From Pseudobacteroides cellulosolvens ATCC 35603 = DSM 2933 (GTDB lineage Bacteria > Bacillota > Clostridia > Acetivibrionales > DSM-2933), in assembly GCF_001262605.1 (NCBI RefSeq), contig NZ_LGTC01000001.1, forward strand, positions 3,971,001-4,035,000: a stretch of 64,000 bases of DNA, written 5' to 3'. Positions 61,246-64,000 of this stretch are shown here, piece by piece; position 1 is the stretch's first letter, and each line of letters starts with the position of its first letter. Made by a program: the position numbers and the translations under genes. Under the pieces are notes generated by a model. The model was not told the origin of the DNA, ran no database searches, and saw nothing but the letters and a program-made list of their open reading frames with translations.

Positions 61246-62125
61246 AGATTTTGATTTTTATATTCAAAAAGAAATTCAGTACTGTGTTAAAGATATAAAA
61301 TCCTCAGAAGAAATGCTTGAGTGTATATTCTCCAATCTGGATGAAAAAAAATCCACAAGCAGATTATTTAATTTAAATTTAGCTAAGATTAGTATAGTAA
61401 CTGTTGTAATATTCATATTATCGTCCGGTCTAATTTTTACTATTTCTCCTGATACACGTGTCATGGCTATGGAAATAATAAAGAAAGTGTTTGTGATAGA
61501 CAAGAATGATAATTTAGTGGAAAAAAATGCGGAAGATATTATACTACAGCCTGCTGTTTGTGATAGAACAAATTTAAGTGATGAGGAATTATCTTTGAAG
61601 ATGGGTATCAATGTTCACTTCCCCAAAACACTTTGTGAAGAGTTTTCACTGGTAAATAAACTCGAAAGTGTTGGGGTTTTAAGTCCTATCAGTTATAATT
61701 TATGGGATACTCTTAAAAATGATATACAGCAATCAATACACAATGAACAGATATTCAAAGGCCTCCAAAAATATATGCCGTACAGAAGTGCATGCGGCGT
61801 TTACCAAAACAGCAGTGGTATAACATTTGGTATCAGTGTAAGTAATAAGGATATCTCTCAGTTTGATAGATCTCTTGTAAATGTTAACTCACACGAAGAG
61901 ATAAACATAGGTAATACACAGGCTATCTGGGACGATGTATCATATCCTGATTATACTGAAGGAAATATGGCTAAAAAACCTACAAGTATAAAATCGGTAA
62001 CAACTTTAACTTTTTACTTTAATGGAGCAACCTATATGATCACATCTATTTATGATTCCAAAAATTTGTCAAAAGAATCGGCTATAAAATATGCACAAGC
62101 TTTTTTAGATTATCAAAAGCTATAA
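61229..62125 (+). CDS. Putative membrane anti-sigma factor, DUF4367-like C-terminus
   Basis: 298 residues. A short cytoplasmic N-terminus (1-50) that could hold the sigma factor, one membrane helix (about 53-72), and an extracytoplasmic domain ending in a DUF4367-like fold (ITFGISVSNKD, QAIWDDVSYPDY, TLTFYFNGATYMITSIYD). No zinc HxxxCxxC anti-sigma motif is visible. It overlaps the ECF sigma gene by 17 bases, the usual sigma/anti-sigma arrangement. Function as the sensor of the pair is inference from position and topology. Confidence 0.8.
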   Translation: MVNMDKDFDFYIQKEIQYCVKDIKSSEEMLECIFSNLDEKKSTSRLFNLNLAKISIVTVVIFILSSGLIFTISPDTRVMAMEIIKKVFVIDKNDNLVEKNAEDIILQPAVCDRTNLSDEELSLKMGINVHFPKTLCEEFSLVNKLESVGVLSPISYNLWDTLKNDIQQSIHNEQIFKGLQKYMPYRSACGVYQNSSGITFGISVSNKDISQFDRSLVNVNSHEEINIGNTQAIWDDVSYPDYTEGNMAKKPTSIKSVTTLTFYFNGATYMITSIYDSKNLSKESAIKYAQAFLDYQKL

Positions 62126-62359
62126 AATCAAGTAATATTGATAAGAAGCATAATCACGACAAGATACCACTTGCTTTTAGCTAAAATCAAAACCATTATA
62201 ATAAGTTAACATGGCCAAGATGTGTATATTATATAGGATATACAGAAAAAGACTATCTTGCGATTTTTGTCGAAAATATAAGGCATTCTTGAGGTAAATG
62301 TTGATATTCCCCAGGAAATGTAGAATGATGAAGAAACTCTAATTTAATTTAAACAGCAC

Positions 62360-62388
62360 AAAGCCTTATGCTATTCGCATAAGGCTTT
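62360..62388 (-). terminator. Terminator of the rRNA operon
   Basis: Perfect 12-base stem AAAGCCTTATGC/GCATAAGGCTTT with a five-base loop, just beyond the 5S rRNA 3' end. Only a weak T-rich stretch follows on the minus strand. The 230 bases between the anti-sigma stop and this hairpin hold no gene I can support. Confidence 0.75.
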
Positions 62389-62397
62389 GATATAAAT

Positions 62398-62513
62398 CTG
62401 GCGACTACCTATTTTACCAAGACGCAACCGTCTAAGTATCGTCGGCACTAAGAAGCTTAACTGCCGTGTTCGGGATGGGAACGGGTGTGACCTTCTCGTA
62501 ATCATCACCAGAA
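62398..62513 (-). rRNA. rrf: 5S ribosomal RNA
   Basis: About 116 bases. On the minus strand it reads TCTGGTGATGATTACGAGAA at the 5' end, then CCCGTTCCCATCCCGAACAC (loop C signature) and ends TAGTCGCCAG, complementary to the start. Position after 23S on the same strand is the normal order. Confidence 0.95.
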
Positions 62514-62570
62514 AATTTAATTGATAAGGCTTTTGCCTCATCAATCTTTGACTATTTAATTATCAGGTCT

Positions 62571-62768
62571 TGAAATCCCTTATCCTAACTTCCGCTAATC
62601 TCGCTCATGTGTTGACTTAGTTTCGTCAACACTCCCTCGAACCGGAAGTAGCGTCTAAGTGATTTCTGAAATCCTTTATCCATAACTTCCGCTAATCTCG
62701 CTCATGTGTTGACTTAATTCCGTCAACACCCGCTCGAATCGGAAGTAATGTCTAAATGATTTCTTATA
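62571..62768. repeat. Tandem pair of dispersed palindromic repeats in the 23S-5S spacer
   Basis: Two units with a 97-base period, each beginning TGAAATCC(C/T)TTATCC, then TAACTTCCGCTAATCTCGCT, core GTGTTGACTTA...GTCAACAC and CGGAAGTA end. The units differ at a few sites only. The rest of the spacer (62514-62856) contains no tRNA. Confidence 0.85.
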
Positions 62769-62856
62769 TACCCTCAAAACTATATAATGAAGTAATATTG
62801 ACAAGAATTTGATCATAACTACTTTAAAAGACCTACTTTATATAAATACCTGTTAT

Positions 62857-64000
<1,144 letters not shown>

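Overview
The window is low-GC DNA from a spore-forming, anaerobic clostridial Firmicute. It carries spore genes (prkA, yhbH, spoVR), a SigI/RsgI pair of the kind common in cellulolytic Ruminiclostridium/Acetivibrio-type clostridia, an oxygen-sensitive 2-hydroxyacyl-CoA-dehydratase-type ATPase system, and a standard Firmicute priA-to-thiN housekeeping cluster. Genus assignment is inference; no 16S rRNA lies in the window.

Layout. 1-4652: the N-terminal part of a large secreted alpha-2-macroglobulin-like protein (minus strand). 4.9-6.7 kb: small accessory genes (DUF3788, methyltransferase, HD hydrolase). 6.8-11.5 kb: the sporulation set prkA-yhbH-spoVR. 12-16.6 kb (plus strand): a membrane protein with two Ig-like repeats, a putative surface or coat protein, and rqcH. 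16.7-24.6 kb (minus): pilT, a 1344-residue single-chain exopolysaccharide machine (DUF2062, GH18, deacetylase, GT2), and sigI-rsgI. 24.9-37.3 kb (minus): the housekeeping run priA-def-fmt-DUF116-rsmB-rlmN-prpC-prkC-rsgA-rpe-thiN. 37.7-39.4 kb: a two-OB SSB-like protein and a small Mur-ligase-like protein.

40.0-55.2 kb is the most interesting part. Nine tightly spaced plus-strand genes look like one operon joining two systems not usually seen together. The first is a redox module: two paralogues of the 2-hydroxyacyl-CoA dehydratase/benzoyl-CoA reductase family (one Cys-rich, one stripped of every matching Cys), their ATP-dependent activator, a NapH-like membrane ferredoxin, a CcdA/DsbD-like membrane protein and a membrane protein of unknown function. 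The second is a biosynthetic module: an NRPS with acyl-AMP ligase, carrier, heterocyclization, Cys-specific adenylation, carrier and terminal reductase domains, an MIO-type aromatic ammonia-lyase/aminomutase, and an aldo/keto reductase. The simplest reading is an aryl(acyl)-thiazoline aldehyde or alcohol, with the redox module performing a low-potential reduction or dehydration on a precursor or product. A convergent AraC-type regulator fused to a catalytically dead GH39 domain lies beside it.

57.7-60.6 kb is a decayed zone with a broken PPP-family phosphatase gene, a second small remnant of such a gene and a broken SLH-domain gene. An LCP protein gene sits within it, followed by an ECF sigma/anti-sigma pair. 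The right end holds 5S rRNA and the 3' part of 23S rRNA on the minus strand. A family of palindromic intergenic repeats of about 100 bp (MITE-like), with many truncated derivatives, is scattered through the window, including a tandem pair in the 23S-5S spacer and a fragment inside the NRPS operon.
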